Positions 1 through 11,396 of a DNA stretch of 64,000 bases are shown here, piece by piece. Within the stretch, counting starts at the first letter, position 1, and each line of letters starts with the position of its first letter. A program made the position numbers and the translations under genes. This DNA is from Microlunatus panaciterrae (GTDB lineage: Bacteria > Actinomycetota > Actinomycetes > Propionibacteriales > Propionibacteriaceae): the NCBI RefSeq assembly GCF_016907535.1, contig NZ_JAFBCF010000001.1, positions 3,720,001 to 3,784,000 on the forward strand. Reading direction: 5' to 3'. The notes under the pieces are model-generated. The model worked only from the letters and a program-made list of their open reading frames with translations. It did no database searches and was not told the origin of the DNA.

Positions 1-2
1 TG

Positions 3-239
3 AGGTTGGCACTGGCCCACCAGGCAGGGCAGGCAGCAGCCGCTCGACAGGCCGCATCGCCGACGAGAACGACGGCCAAGAAGGCTGCACCGGCCAAGAA
101 GGCTGCACCGGCCAAGAAGGCGGCGGCCAAGAAGGCGGCACCCGCAAAGAAGGCTCCCGCCAAGCAGTCCGCTGCCAAGAAGGCTCCGGCCAGGAAGGCG
201 GCGGCCAAGAAGGCGACCGTCGCCGCCGAGCAGGGCTGA
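3..239 (+). CDS. C-terminal tail of a Lys/Ala-rich protein (5' end outside the window)
   Basis: The open frame enters from the window edge and ends in TGA at 237-239. Almost all of what is visible is a low-complexity run of AAKKAAPAK-type repeats with some T, V and R. Such tails occur on actinobacterial nucleoid proteins (HU/H1-like) and on other proteins as disordered, DNA- or polyanion-binding extensions. The folded domain, if any, lies upstream and is not visible, so no function is assigned. A TTG at position 6 could in principle start a separate small protein, but no ribosome site can be seen. It lies 13 bp upstream of the small gene that precedes tlyA, so it is probably in the same operon. 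Confidence 0.6.
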   Translation, partial: RLALAHQAGQAAAARQAASPTRTTAKKAAPAKKAAPAKKAAAKKAAPAKKAPAKQSAAKKAPARKAAAKKATVAAEQG

Positions 240-252
240 CAGGGACTGAGCG

Positions 253-429
253 ATGACCACGGCAGAGCACGAACCGCAGCAAGAGCCGCCCGCGCGCACC
301 GGCGACCCGACCATCGACGAGGCGCTCAGCTCCCTCCAGGACCTGGACGGTGAGCCCGTAGCGAACCACCATGCCCGGCTGGCACACGTCCACGAGGTGC
401 TGCACGGAGCCCTCCATCCCGACCGCTGA
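253..429 (+). CDS. Small conserved-type protein upstream of tlyA (58 aa)
   Basis: This 58-residue ORF starts at ATG 253 and ends at TGA 427-429. It is acidic at the N-terminus, rich in P and E, and ends in a predicted helix with the motif HARLAHVHEVLHGAL. Its size and position match the small gene (Rv1693 in M. tuberculosis) that sits directly before tlyA in the conserved order small gene - tlyA - nadK - recN - steA - steB, which makes it a real gene despite its length. The function is unknown. It overlaps the annotated 5' end of tlyA if tlyA starts at 371. No strong Shine-Dalgarno sequence is visible. Confidence 0.65.
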   Translation: MTTAEHEPQQEPPARTGDPTIDEALSSLQDLDGEPVANHHARLAHVHEVLHGALHPDR

Positions 430-1243
430 CGGCACCACCCGCCTGGACCGGGCGCTGCTCGACCGCGACCTGGCCAGGTCGCGCAACCAGGCCCGGAGCA
501 TGATCATCTCCGGCCAGGTCAGCATCAACGGGCGACCGGCTCGCCGGGTCGCCGAGCCGGTCCGGGCGGAGGACCGGCTGGAGGTCAGCGATGACGACGC
601 TTCGTCCCGCGGCTATGTGTCGCGGGCAGCCCTGAAGCTGCTGGGCGCACTGGACGACCTGGAGCTGAGGGTGTGCGGCCGGGCGCTCGACGCCGGAGCC
701 TCGACCGGCGGATTCACCCAGGTGCTGCTGGAGCGGGGCTGCGACGAGGTCGTCGCCGTCGACGTCGGGCACGGTCAGCTGGACGACCGGATCAGGGGCG
801 ACTCTCGGGTCGTGGTCTGGGAGCGTACCAACCTGCGCGACCTGACGCTGCATCATGTCGACCATCGACAGGTGGACCTGGTGGTGGCCGACGTCTCGTT
901 CATCTCCCTGACGTTGCTGGTACGTCCGCTCACCTCGGTGCTCTCACCCGCGGGGTCACTGCTGCTGATGGTCAAGCCACAGTTCGAGGTGGGCCGCGAC
1001 CGGCTCGGCAAGGGTGGTGTGGTGCGCTCCGAGCAGCTCCACCGCGACGCCGTGGCTCAGGTGGTCGCCGCAGCCGAGGAGGTCGGCTGGCATCCGCAGG
1101 CGGTGGTCCGCAGCCGGCTGCCCGGCCCGGCCGGCAACGTCGAGTTCTTCGTGTTGTTCCGGCGTGCCGAGCCGCGATGTCGCGTCGACATCGGATCGGT
1201 CACCGGAGCCGCCTATGCTGTGGCAGGTGACCGGACAACCTGA
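371..1243 (+). CDS. tlyA: TlyA family rRNA (cytidine-2'-O)-methyltransferase
   Basis: TlyA enzymes 2'-O-methylate cytidines in 16S and 23S rRNA; loss gives capreomycin resistance in mycobacteria. The protein has an N-terminal S4 RNA-binding domain (about residues 24-85, with ARSRNQARSMI) followed by an FtsJ-like Rossmann methyltransferase. SAM motif I is ALDAGASTGGFTQ; later motifs are VADVSFISL and VKPQFEVGR, and the family-typical GNVEFF lies near the end. The start is uncertain. ATG 371 is the only standard start in frame, but it adds about 24 residues with no family resemblance and overlaps the preceding small gene by 59 bp. Homology begins near codon 437-443, where only CTG is available. 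nadK overlaps its 3' end by 29 bp. Confidence 0.92.
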   Translation: MPGWHTSTRCCTEPSIPTADGTTRLDRALLDRDLARSRNQARSMIISGQVSINGRPARRVAEPVRAEDRLEVSDDDASSRGYVSRAALKLLGALDDLELRVCGRALDAGASTGGFTQVLLERGCDEVVAVDVGHGQLDDRIRGDSRVVVWERTNLRDLTLHHVDHRQVDLVVADVSFISLTLLVRPLTSVLSPAGSLLLMVKPQFEVGRDRLGKGGVVRSEQLHRDAVAQVVAAAEEVGWHPQAVVRSRLPGPAGNVEFFVLFRRAEPRCRVDIGSVTGAAYAVAGDRTT

Positions 1244-2186
1244 GCAGACGCGGCCGGGGCGCTGCGTGGCCGTGCTGACCCACACCGGTCGGCCGGAGGC
1301 GGTGAAGGCAGCCGCCAGGCTGGTGTCCGGGCTGAGCGCCGCCGGGATCGAGTCGGCGATGCCGGCCGAGGATCTCGAGATCATGCAGAGCCAGATCGGC
1401 GACGCCCGGGTGGTGCCGCTGATGCCCAACGGCGTGGGCGGACACCACGTCGACGGGTGCGAGCTGGTGGTCGTACTCGGGGGAGACGGCACCATCCTGA
1501 GGGCGGCAGACTGGGTGATCGACACCGAGGTCGCGCTGCTGGGCGTCAACCTCGGCCATGTCGGGTTCCTGGCGGAGGCTGAGTCGTCGGAGATCGACAG
1601 CATCGTCGACCATGTGATCGACCGGTCGTACACGGTGGAGGAGCGCTTCACCATCGACGTCAACATCTGCGACGAGAACAACGACGTGGTCTGGTCGTCG
1701 TTCGCCGTCAACGAGGTCTCGATCGAGAAGGCCGCCCGCGAGCGGATGCTGGAGATCGTCGTCGACATCGACGGCCGACCGTTGTCCCGGTGGAGCTGCG
1801 ACGGGGTGCTGGTGTCCACCCCGACCGGATCCACCGCCTACGCCTTCTCCGCCGGCGGGCCGGTGATCTGGCCCGATGTCGAGGCGTTGCTGCTCGTTCC
1901 GCTCAGTGCGCACGCCCTGTTCGCCCGGCCGCTGGTGCTCAGCCCGTACTCCCGGGTGCTGATCGAGTTGGTCGACTCGGCCCAGACCGAGGGTGTGGTC
2001 TGGTGCGACGGGCGCCGCTACACCACCCTGCGCGGAGGCATGGAGGTCGCTGTCACGCAGGGGGCCCGGCGACTGCGGTTGGCCCGGTTGTCCAGAGCAC
2101 CATTCACTGACCGGCTGGTCAACAAGTTCGGCCTCCGGTCGGAGGGCTGGCGTGGTGCGGCCGAGCAGCGGCACGCGTCGGAGTGA
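1215..2186 (+). CDS. nadK: NAD kinase
   Basis: The enzyme phosphorylates NAD to NADP using ATP or polyphosphate in the cytoplasm. The diagnostic GGDGTILRAAD loop, VNLGHVGFLAE, the NEVSIEK segment and the glycine-rich STPTGSTAYAFSAGG region are all present in order, and 323 aa is usual for actinobacterial NadK. I chose ATG 1215 because a GGAG at 1205-1208 lies six bases upstream; a GTG at 1227 is the alternative. The start overlaps tlyA by 29 bp and the stop lies 4 bp before recN, so tlyA, nadK and recN are translationally coupled, as in mycobacteria. Confidence 0.95.
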   Translation: MLWQVTGQPEQTRPGRCVAVLTHTGRPEAVKAAARLVSGLSAAGIESAMPAEDLEIMQSQIGDARVVPLMPNGVGGHHVDGCELVVVLGGDGTILRAADWVIDTEVALLGVNLGHVGFLAEAESSEIDSIVDHVIDRSYTVEERFTIDVNICDENNDVVWSSFAVNEVSIEKAARERMLEIVVDIDGRPLSRWSCDGVLVSTPTGSTAYAFSAGGPVIWPDVEALLLVPLSAHALFARPLVLSPYSRVLIELVDSAQTEGVVWCDGRRYTTLRGGMEVAVTQGARRLRLARLSRAPFTDRLVNKFGLRSEGWRGAAEQRHASE

Positions 2187-2190
2187 CCCG

Positions 2191-3966
2191 ATGATCTCGG
2201 AGCTGCGGATTGCCGACCTCGGCGTGATCGACGACGCGATACTCACGCTGGATCCGGGGCTGACGGTCGTCACCGGGGAGACCGGTGCCGGCAAGACCAT
2301 GATCGTGTCCGGCATCGGCCTGCTGCTGGGTGAACGGGCCGACCCTCGGTCCGTCCGCAGTGGAGCGGAGCGCGCCCGGGTCGAAGGGCTCTTCATGCTG
2401 ACCGACCCGGTGCTGCAGGGGCGGATCGAGGACGCCGGCGGCCAGGTCGAGGACGGTGAGCTGCTGATCGCCAGGCAGATCACGGCCGCCGGCCGTTCCC
2501 GGGCCTGGGTCGGTGGCGCCCAGGTGCCCGCCGCCGTCTGCGCGGACATCGCCTCCGATCTGGTGACGGTGTACGGGCAGTCCGAGCAGATCGCGCTCGG
2601 CCGCGAGGAGAGGCAGCGCAGCATCCTGGACAGGTTCGTGGGAGCACCGCTGCTGTCGCTCCTGACCGAGTACCGCCAGCTCTACGTGGAGCGGCGTGCG
2701 CTGGTCGCCGAGCTGGAGCAGCTCCGTTCCGATGCGCAGACCAGGGCCCGCGAGGTCGACCTGATCCAGTTCGGGCTGGACGAGATCGAGCGCGTTGCGC
2801 CCCAGCCGGGCGAGGATGTGGCGCTGGCCGCCGAGGCCCACCGGCTGCAGTCGATGGACGACCTCCGCAACGCCGCCCAGCTGGCGATGATGGCACTGGC
2901 CGGTGACGACTCCGACGCCTCCGGTGCGACCGCCCTGGGGGCGCTCGGCTCGCTAGCCGTCGCGCGAAAGGCGGTCGAGGAGGCTGCCGAGCAGGATGTG
3001 CAGGCCGGTGAGCTGGCCACCCGGTCCGCCGAGCTGGGCTATCTGCTGGCCGATCTGACCAGTGACGTCGCGCGCTATCTGGAGACCCTGGAAGCCGAGC
3101 CCGGACGGCTCGAGCAGATCGCGGAACGACGCTCGGTGCTGGCCACGCTGACCCGCAAGTACGGCGACAGCTGCGATGAGGTGCTCGAGTGGGCTCGGAC
3201 GTCGGCACAGCGGATGGCCGGGCTGGAGTCCAGCGACGCGCGCATCGTCGAGCTGCAGGACCGGGTGAAGCTGCTCGACGGTCAGCTCAACGAGCTGGCC
3301 GGGCGGATCACCGATCAGAGGGTCAAGGGGGCCGCCGACCTCGGGGAGGCGGTCAAGAGCGAGCTGTCGGCGTTGGCGATGCCGCACGCCCGGCTGCTGT
3401 TCGACATCACCCGGGCGGCCGAGCTGGGCCCGCATGGGGCTGATGTGATCGAGCTTCTGTTCAGTGCGAACCCGGGGTCCGAGCCACGCAGCCTGGCCAA
3501 GGTCGCCTCCGGCGGAGAGCTGTCGCGGGTCAGGCTGGCCCTCGAGGTGATCCTCGCCGGAGACTCCGTCGGCGGCACCTTCGTCTTCGACGAGGTCGAC
3601 GCGGGCGTCGGCGGCAAGGTGGCGGTCGAGATCGGCAAGAGGCTCGCCACCCTGGCGCGCCGGGCCCAGGTCATCGTCGTCACCCACCTCGCGCAGGTCG
3701 CTGCCTTCGCCGACCGGCACTTCGTCGTGGTCAAGGCCGACGACGGCCAGGTCACCACCAGCGGCGTGGCCGAGGTGCAGGATGCCGACCGGGCCGAGGA
3801 GCTGGCCCGGATGATGGCCGGGCTGGAGACGACGTCCCACGCTCTGGCCCACGCGGAGGAACTGGTCCAGGTGGCCGAGAGCCACCGGCGGTCGACCCGA
3901 TCCGAGAAGACCCCGAGCATGAAGCAGCAGACCGCGCAGCGGCTGACGACGACGACGCGGGCCTGA
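2191..3966 (+). CDS. recN: DNA repair protein RecN
   Basis: RecN is an SMC-like ATPase recruited to double-strand breaks. Walker A, GETGAGKT, is at residues 29-36. The middle (about 150-370) is long heptad-rich coiled coil around a hinge. The C-terminal ABC half has the signature LASGGELSR-type segment (ASGGELSRVRLALE) and Walker B FVFDEVDAGVGG, followed by VTHLAQVAAFADRH. At 591 aa it is full length. ATG 2191 starts 4 bp after nadK and begins MISELRIADLGVID, as expected for the family. The last 25 residues are Ser/Thr/Arg-rich and probably disordered. No clear LexA box lies immediately upstream; transcription probably comes from the tlyA promoter. Confidence 0.95.
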   Translation: MISELRIADLGVIDDAILTLDPGLTVVTGETGAGKTMIVSGIGLLLGERADPRSVRSGAERARVEGLFMLTDPVLQGRIEDAGGQVEDGELLIARQITAAGRSRAWVGGAQVPAAVCADIASDLVTVYGQSEQIALGREERQRSILDRFVGAPLLSLLTEYRQLYVERRALVAELEQLRSDAQTRAREVDLIQFGLDEIERVAPQPGEDVALAAEAHRLQSMDDLRNAAQLAMMALAGDDSDASGATALGALGSLAVARKAVEEAAEQDVQAGELATRSAELGYLLADLTSDVARYLETLEAEPGRLEQIAERRSVLATLTRKYGDSCDEVLEWARTSAQRMAGLESSDARIVELQDRVKLLDGQLNELAGRITDQRVKGAADLGEAVKSELSALAMPHARLLFDITRAAELGPHGADVIELLFSANPGSEPRSLAKVASGGELSRVRLALEVILAGDSVGGTFVFDEVDAGVGGKVAVEIGKRLATLARRAQVIVVTHLAQVAAFADRHFVVVKADDGQVTTSGVAEVQDADRAEELARMMAGLETTSHALAHAEELVQVAESHRRSTRSEKTPSMKQQTAQRLTTTTRA

Positions 3967-4047
3967 CCCCAGAACACCCGTCGGGACAGGGCGGTGTGGG
4001 CTGTCGATGGCCCGCCCCAGCGAGGGCCCGTGGGAGGATTGACCACG

Positions 4048-5226
4048 ATGAGACTCCCAGTGTTACGCCGGCGCAGCGAACCTACCGAGATCGGCGGTGT
4101 GGTTCGGCTGGATCGACGTACCAAGAACCTGACGAAGCGGCTGAACCCGGGTGAGATCGCCGTGATCCATCACAGCGACCTGGACCGGGTCAGCGCCGAG
4201 GCGCTGGTCGAGGCTCACGTGAGCGTCGTCGTCAACGCCGTACCGTCGGTGTCCGGCCGTTATCCCAACCTGGGTCCCGGCATCCTGCTGAACGCCGGGA
4301 TCGTCCTGATCGACAACGTCGGGCCACAGATCTTCGAGACCCTGCACGAGAACGACCGGATCCGCCTGGACGGGGGCAATCTGCTCAATACCGACGGCGA
4401 GGTGCTGGCCGAGGGCACACTGATGACCGTCGACCTGCTCGAACAGTTGATGGAGGACGCGCGCGCCGGGCTCTCGGACCAGATCGACGCCTTCGCCGAA
4501 AACACGATGGAATACCTGCGGGAGGAGAAGGAGCTTCTGCTGGAGGGCGTCGGTGTACCGGAGGTGCGCACCCAGTTCGAAGGGCGGCACGTGTTGATCG
4601 TCGTCCGCGGCTACGACTACCGATCCGATCTCGACGCGCTCCGCCCGTACATCTCGGAGTACAAACCTCTGCTGGTGGGCGTCGACGGTGGTGCCGATGC
4701 ACTGATCGAGGCAGGCTTCAAGCCCGACATGATCATCGGTGACATGGACTCCTGCTCCGACTCCACGCTCAGGTGTGGTGCCGAGCTGGTCGTGCACGCC
4801 TACCGCGACGGCCGGGCGCCGGGGATCGAGCGCCTGCAGGAGCTCGGGCTCGAAGCGGTGGTCTTCCCCGCGCTCGGCACCAGCGAGGATGCAGCGATGC
4901 TGCTGGCCGACTCCTTCGGTGCCGAGCTGCTGGTGGCGGTGGGTACCCACGCCTCGCTGGTCGAGTTCCTGGACAAGGGCCGGGCCGGGATGGCCTCCAC
5001 CTTCCTGACCCGGCTGCGGGTGGGGCCCAAGCTCGTCGACGCCAAGGGGGTGTCGAGGATCTATCGCAGCCATGTGAAGTCCTGGCAGCTGGTGCTGCTG
5101 GTGCTGTCCGGCCTGTTCGCGCTCGGCGTCTCGCTGGCCTTCACCGACTACGGGTCAGCCCTGGGTAACCTGCTGCTCGGTCGGTGGAACGACATCGTCT
5201 ACTGGATACGAGGACTCTTCTCTTGA
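4048..5226 (+). CDS. steA: SteA, envelope/cytokinetic-ring associated protein with thiamin-pyrophosphokinase-like fold
   Basis: SteA (Rv1697 type) works with SteB in cell envelope assembly and division in corynebacteria. The protein (392 aa) has a central region resembling the thiamin pyrophosphokinase catalytic fold, with GVDGGADALIEAGFKPD and IIGDMDS, and a single C-terminal transmembrane helix (LVLLVLSGLFALGVSLAFT) that would anchor it with the enzyme-like part inside the cell. ATG 4048 is preferred over GTG 3994 because GGAGG at 4033-4037 lies ten bases upstream. The stop TGA at 5224-5226 overlaps the TTG start of steB. The catalytic activity of the TPK-like domain in this family is not established to my knowledge. 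Confidence 0.88.
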   Translation: MRLPVLRRRSEPTEIGGVVRLDRRTKNLTKRLNPGEIAVIHHSDLDRVSAEALVEAHVSVVVNAVPSVSGRYPNLGPGILLNAGIVLIDNVGPQIFETLHENDRIRLDGGNLLNTDGEVLAEGTLMTVDLLEQLMEDARAGLSDQIDAFAENTMEYLREEKELLLEGVGVPEVRTQFEGRHVLIVVRGYDYRSDLDALRPYISEYKPLLVGVDGGADALIEAGFKPDMIIGDMDSCSDSTLRCGAELVVHAYRDGRAPGIERLQELGLEAVVFPALGTSEDAAMLLADSFGAELLVAVGTHASLVEFLDKGRAGMASTFLTRLRVGPKLVDAKGVSRIYRSHVKSWQLVLLVLSGLFALGVSLAFTDYGSALGNLLLGRWNDIVYWIRGLFS

Positions 5227-6161
5227 TCAACTTTCGCTATCACATCGTCTCGCTGGTGGCGGTGTTCATGGCCCTGGCGATCGGGATCGTGGTCGGCGCA
5301 ACCATCCTGGGTGACCGGATCAACGAGGGGATCGTGGCTCAGGCGGCGCAGGACCGCAAGGAGCTGCAGCTCCAACGTGCCGAGGTGCTTCGGCTGAACG
5401 ACCTGCTGAAATACCAGAACGACTACGCCGAGAAGGTGGCCAAGCCGATCAGCGACCAGCTGCTGCGCGACCAGACGGTCGCCATCGTGACCATGCCGGG
5501 AGCGCCTCGGTCGGTGGTCAACTCGGTCTCTGCCGCAGTCACCGATGCCGGTGGCGTGGTGACAGCCACAGCCGAGGTGCGAAGCAACACCTTCGACCCC
5601 GACCGCGCCGCGGACACCGATGCGGTCGTGAAGGCGTTCGCTGACCGGGTGACGTTCCAGCCGAACGATACGACGGCCACGAAGGTCGGCCGACTGATCG
5701 CCCGTGCCCTGCTGGCCCATGAGCCACTCACCCGCGACCCGGTGGCCGACGACATCATCAAGGGGCTGGCCGACGGCAAGCTGGTCTCCACCAACACCGA
5801 CGGCAACCTGCGGGCACGGGTGGTAGTGGTCGTCACCGCGCCGGCCCTGGATCCTCGGCCGGAGGCGGAGGTGCTGGCGGCGCACGTCCAGCTCGAGGTT
5901 GCTCTGAAGGGTGAGACCGCCGGTGCCGTGGCAGCGGTGGTGGCCGGACCCAACAGCGAGGATGTGGAGGGGACCGACGTGGCCAGCGTCCGGGCTGACG
6001 CCATCGCCACCGAGGCGCTCAGCACCGTCGACGTCGCCGACCTGCCCAGCGGCGTGACCACTGTGGTGCTGGCGGCCAAGGAGCAGCTGCTGGGTCGGCA
6101 GGGCCACTACGGGGCGGCGCCCAGCCGTGACGACGTCGCACCCAAGATCCCGGTGCAGTGA
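5223..6161 (+). CDS. steB: SteB/MctB family membrane-anchored coiled-coil protein
   Basis: This is the Rv1698 (MctB/SteB) type protein, described as a copper-related channel in mycobacteria and as the SteA partner in corynebacteria. One N-terminal membrane segment ([20 protein letters not shown]) starts about residue 8 and is followed by a coiled coil (residues 35-75, [20 protein letters not shown]) and an alpha/beta domain presumably outside the membrane. TTG 5223 is chosen because the family begins right at the FRYHIVSL segment, a GAGG lies about eight bases upstream, and the start overlaps the steA stop. At 312 aa it is normal length. Confidence 0.85.
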   Translation: MINFRYHIVSLVAVFMALAIGIVVGATILGDRINEGIVAQAAQDRKELQLQRAEVLRLNDLLKYQNDYAEKVAKPISDQLLRDQTVAIVTMPGAPRSVVNSVSAAVTDAGGVVTATAEVRSNTFDPDRAADTDAVVKAFADRVTFQPNDTTATKVGRLIARALLAHEPLTRDPVADDIIKGLADGKLVSTNTDGNLRARVVVVVTAPALDPRPEAEVLAAHVQLEVALKGETAGAVAAVVAGPNSEDVEGTDVASVRADAIATEALSTVDVADLPSGVTTVVLAAKEQLLGRQGHYGAAPSRDDVAPKIPVQ

Positions 6162-6994
6162 ACGTGGGGGCAGCTGGGTCGGCCGCGTCCGGCCTGCTGG
6201 CCGGGGCCACAGCGGCGCTGGCGAATCGGGTCGCGACCAGCCCGTCGGTGCAGTCGGTGACGCGGCGCTGGCACCGTACCAACCACGCCGGTGATCAGGT
6301 GACCCTGCTCGAGGGACCGGCGGCCGTGCTCGCGACACTGGCCGGGCTCGCGCTCGACCATGATCATCCGCGGCTGCCGAGGATGGTGGCGGTGGCCGGA
6401 TCAGGACTCGTCGGGGCTGTCGATGATCTCCACGGTTCGGCTCAGGCCAAAGGGTTCAGGGGCCATCTGGGTGCCCTCGCGCAGGGTCGCGTCACCAGCG
6501 GGCTGATCAAGATCGTCGGCGTGGGCGCCAGCGCTCTGCTGTCCAGTGTGCTGCATGCCCGCAGCCTCCGGTCCACCAGCCCGACCGATGTCGTGCTCAA
6601 CACGGCCCTGATCGCCGGTACGGCCAACCTGGTCAACCTGCTGGACCTCCGACCGGGCCGGGCAGCGAAGGTGGTGACCCTGCTGGGCGCCGGTCTGGCC
6701 GGCTCCGGGTCGGCACCCGTCGTGGGTGCCGCGCTCGGCTCGCTGCCCACCGATCTGGCAGCGCGGTCCATGCTCGGAGACTGTGGCGCCAACGCGCTCG
6801 GTGCGGGTCTCGGCAGTGCGGCCGCCACCCGGCTGCCCCGATGGGCCCGGGCGCTGACGCTGGCCGGGGTGGTGGGTCTGAATCTGGCCAGCGAGAAGGT
6901 CAGCTTCACTGCGGTCATCGACCGCAGTCCGTTGCTGCGGCGGTTCGACGACTGGGGACGTCATCCGACCGCTGGGCGGCAGGAACGGGAGTGA
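6158..6994 (+). CDS. Polytopic membrane protein of the MraY/WecA (GT4-like phosphoglycosyl transferase) type
   Basis: The 278-aa hydrophobic protein has several membrane helices. Short motifs typical of polyprenyl-phosphate sugar-1-phosphate transferases are present: VDDLHGS (the DDxxG position), a loop with [13 protein letters not shown], and GDCGANALG near the C-terminus. These enzymes build the first lipid-linked intermediate of glycan assembly. It is shorter than MraY or WecA (about 320-370 aa), and the first acidic motif seems reduced, so catalysis is not certain. The GTG start overlaps the steB stop (GTGA), and the end overlaps the flippase gene by 4 bp. The neighbours, a MurJ-like flippase and a glycosyltransferase, suggest one lipid-linked envelope polymer pathway. 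Confidence 0.75.
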   Translation: MNVGAAGSAASGLLAGATAALANRVATSPSVQSVTRRWHRTNHAGDQVTLLEGPAAVLATLAGLALDHDHPRLPRMVAVAGSGLVGAVDDLHGSAQAKGFRGHLGALAQGRVTSGLIKIVGVGASALLSSVLHARSLRSTSPTDVVLNTALIAGTANLVNLLDLRPGRAAKVVTLLGAGLAGSGSAPVVGAALGSLPTDLAARSMLGDCGANALGAGLGSAAATRLPRWARALTLAGVVGLNLASEKVSFTAVIDRSPLLRRFDDWGRHPTAGRQERE

Positions 6995-8619
6995 AGGCCG
7001 GAGGTCTCGGCTCAGTCGTGCTCAGCGTCGCGGCGCTGACCCTGGCCAGCCGGGTGGTGGGGTTCGGCCGCTGGCTGATCTTCTCCAAGACCGTCGGCGA
7101 CACCTGCCTCGGTGACGTGTACAACGCCGCCAACCAGCTGCCCAACGTGCTGTTCGAGGTGGTGGCCGGCGGTGTGCTGGCCGGAGTGGTGATCCCGGTG
7201 GTCGCCCGGCACGTCGGGGCGCGCCGCAACGACGCCACTGCAGCCACCGTCTCAGCCCTGCTCACCTGGACGCTGCTGGTGCTGACCCCAGCCGCCCTGG
7301 CGGCCTTCCTCGGTGCCGATCTCTACGCCCGGACCTTCGTCTCCGCCGGCTGCGGTGGTGGCGTCGACCTGGGTGCGCGCCTGTTGACCGTGTTCGTCCC
7401 GCAGATCTGGCTCTACGGCCTGGCCGTGGTCAGCGCCGGCATCCTGCAGGCGCACCAGCGTTTCCTGGCTGCCGCCGCCGCGCCACTCGCCTCCAGCGTG
7501 GTGGTGATCAGCAGCTATCTGATCTTCGCCCAGCTGGCCGGCCCGGCGGCCCTGGATGATCTCCGAAGGCTGGGCCCGACAGCTGTTGCGGTGCTGGGGT
7601 GGGGGACCACCGCCGGGGTTGCGGTGCTTGCGCTGATGACGTTGGTCCCGCTGGCGCGGCTGGGGATCATGATCCGTCCCCGACTGCGGTTCGCGCCCGG
7701 CGACACGAAGGTGATCACCCGGATCGGGCTGGCCAGTGTGGCCGGTCTCATCACCCAGCAGGTCTGCGTGCTGCTGATCATCTGGACGGCGAAGCAGACG
7801 ATGGACCCCGGGGCGGTGACCCGGACGACCTGGGCCAACGCCATCTATCTGCTGCCGTTCGCTGTGCTGGTCGCTCCCATGTTGCAGCTGGCCTTTCCCA
7901 GGCTCAGTGCGGCTGCCGAGACCGGACCGCCCGCCGTGCTGGCCGTGCTGGTGAGGGTCGCCCCTGCCGTCGTCGTCCTGGCCAGCCTGGGCGGGGCACT
8001 GCTGGTGGCGACGTCGGTGCCGGTGGCTCGCGTCTTCGTCCTCGGCCCCGGATCGGGCCGGACCGGGGCGCTGGCGTTCCCGATCATGGCCACGGCCCCC
8101 GCCGTGCTCGGCTTCGGAATGCTCGGGCTCGCGTCCCGCACGCTGCTGGCCCAGCACCTGGCGCGATCGGCCGGGATGACGACCGTGGCCGGCTGGGGCG
8201 CCACGATACTGGCCGTGTTGCTGGTCCACCTGACGCTGCCGAGCGCGTGGGTGGTGACGGGCATCAGCGCCGCAATGTCGGTGGGGATGGTCACCGGCGG
8301 CCTGGTGGGCTGGCTGCTGCTGATCAGGGCAGGCAGCGCCTCGGAGCCGGCGCCGAGGAACGGCCCGAGCTCAGGCTTGCTGCGTTCCTTGGCCGTCGCG
8401 GTGCCCGCGGCGCTGGTCTCCGGGGTCGGTGTCTGGTTCCTGTCCCGCGGGTTGGCCGACGCCGGCGGCTTGGCCGCGGTGCTGGGTGCCGTCGGCTGCG
8501 CACTGGGCTGTGCCGCCCTGTTCATCTCGGTGGTCCACCTGCTCGACCGCCGGCTGCTGCCCGGCATCGTACGGATGCTGCGGACCGACCGGGTCGCCCG
8601 AGCGGGAGGAGAGACGTGA
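6991..8619 (+). CDS. MurJ/MviN-like lipid II flippase family protein
   Basis: The 542-aa protein is almost entirely transmembrane with about 14 helices, as in the MOP superfamily. The N-terminus [17 protein letters not shown] and the segment [17 protein letters not shown] closely resemble MurJ, which flips lipid-linked peptidoglycan precursors. Because a dedicated murJ is normally elsewhere in actinobacteria, this copy may move another lipid-linked glycan made by the adjacent WecA-like enzyme and glycosyltransferase; that is inference. GTG 6991 has AGGA about ten bases upstream and overlaps the previous stop. The 3' end overlaps the glycosyltransferase start. Confidence 0.85.
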   Translation: MKAGGLGSVVLSVAALTLASRVVGFGRWLIFSKTVGDTCLGDVYNAANQLPNVLFEVVAGGVLAGVVIPVVARHVGARRNDATAATVSALLTWTLLVLTPAALAAFLGADLYARTFVSAGCGGGVDLGARLLTVFVPQIWLYGLAVVSAGILQAHQRFLAAAAAPLASSVVVISSYLIFAQLAGPAALDDLRRLGPTAVAVLGWGTTAGVAVLALMTLVPLARLGIMIRPRLRFAPGDTKVITRIGLASVAGLITQQVCVLLIIWTAKQTMDPGAVTRTTWANAIYLLPFAVLVAPMLQLAFPRLSAAAETGPPAVLAVLVRVAPAVVVLASLGGALLVATSVPVARVFVLGPGSGRTGALAFPIMATAPAVLGFGMLGLASRTLLAQHLARSAGMTTVAGWGATILAVLLVHLTLPSAWVVTGISAAMSVGMVTGGLVGWLLLIRAGSASEPAPRNGPSSGLLRSLAVAVPAALVSGVGVWFLSRGLADAGGLAAVLGAVGCALGCAALFISVVHLLDRRLLPGIVRMLRTDRVARAGGET

Positions 8620-9671
8620 CGCTCGACATCGCGCTGGTGCTGAGTGCCAGCACCGGCGGCATCGGCCGGCACGCGGCGAGCCTCGCCGTGCGGTTCGTGG
8701 CCGCCGGACACCGGGTCTGCATCTTCTGTCCGACGGAGACCATGCGTGCCCATGAGCTGGCCGACACGGGCGCCCGGCTGTTGCCGCTCCGCGGCCTGCG
8801 ACTGGCGCGCCGGGCCGACGTGGTCCACGCCCACGGCTACAAGGCCGGCGCCCTGGCGGCAGTGCCGACGCGCCTCGGTGGCCCACCCCTGGTGGTCACC
8901 TGGCACAACGCGATCCTCGGCCGCGGCCGGTCCGCTCTGCTCGGCCGGGCCCTGCAGCGGCTGACGGCGCGGGCAGCCGACCTGACCCTCGGCGCCAGCA
9001 GCGACCTGGTGGAGACCGCGCTGGACCTCGGTGCCCGGCAGGCCCGGCTGGGCCCGGTGGCGGCCCCACTGCTGCCACCGGCCGTCAAGGAGCCGACACG
9101 GCTGCGGGCCGACCTCGGGCTCGAAGCGGGAGAGCTGCTGGTCCTCACCGTCAGCCGGTTGGCGCCACAGAAGAACCTGGGCCTGCTGCTGGACGTCGCC
9201 CGGCGGCTGCGCTCCCGCCAGGACCTTCGGTTCCTGGTCGTCGGCGACGGCCCGCTGCGCGACTCCCTGGCCAGCCGGATCGCGGCCGACCACAGCAGGG
9301 TGACCCTGTTGGGACGACGGGACGATATCGCCGATCTGCTGACAGCCGCGGACCTGGCCCTGCTGACCTCGTGGTGGGAGGCCCGCGCCCTGGTGGCCCA
9401 GGAGGCGCTGCAGTTCGGCGTACCCCTGGTCAGCACCCGGGTCGGCGGCATCGAGGAGCTGGTCGGCGACGCCGCTGTGCTGGTCCGACCCGACGACGCC
9501 GCCCAGGCGGCGGCGGCGGTCGCGGAGCTCGCCGACGATCCGGCCCGACGGGCGCAGCTGGCAGCGGCCGGGCGGGTTCGGGCAGCCGGCTGGCCGGACG
9601 AGGACGACGTGGCAGCCGACGTGCTGGCGGCCTACGCCGAGGTGTTGGACGGGTCGACCTCGGGTCGTTGA
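8616..9671 (+). CDS. GT4-family glycosyltransferase
   Basis: A two-domain GT-B transferase of 351 aa. The N-terminal half has the acceptor-side loop STGGIGRHAASLA and ADVVHAHGYKAG; the C-terminal half has LTVSRLAPQKNLGLLLDVA, VGDGPLRD, VTLLGRRDDIADLL and the nucleotide-sugar site SWWEARALVAQEAL with GVPLVSTRVGGIEELV. This is the standard family 4 pattern, transferring a nucleotide-activated sugar at the cytoplasmic membrane face. The substrate cannot be read from the sequence. GTG 8616 has a strong GGGAGGA five bases upstream and overlaps the flippase gene by 4 bp. It is the last gene of the steA-steB-glycan operon; pyrG has its own promoter. Confidence 0.88.
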   Translation: MTLDIALVLSASTGGIGRHAASLAVRFVAAGHRVCIFCPTETMRAHELADTGARLLPLRGLRLARRADVVHAHGYKAGALAAVPTRLGGPPLVVTWHNAILGRGRSALLGRALQRLTARAADLTLGASSDLVETALDLGARQARLGPVAAPLLPPAVKEPTRLRADLGLEAGELLVLTVSRLAPQKNLGLLLDVARRLRSRQDLRFLVVGDGPLRDSLASRIAADHSRVTLLGRRDDIADLLTAADLALLTSWWEARALVAQEALQFGVPLVSTRVGGIEELVGDAAVLVRPDDAAQAAAAVAELADDPARRAQLAAAGRVRAAGWPDEDDVAADVLAAYAEVLDGSTSGR

Positions 9672-11395
<1,724 letters not shown>

Positions 11396-11396
<1 letters not shown>

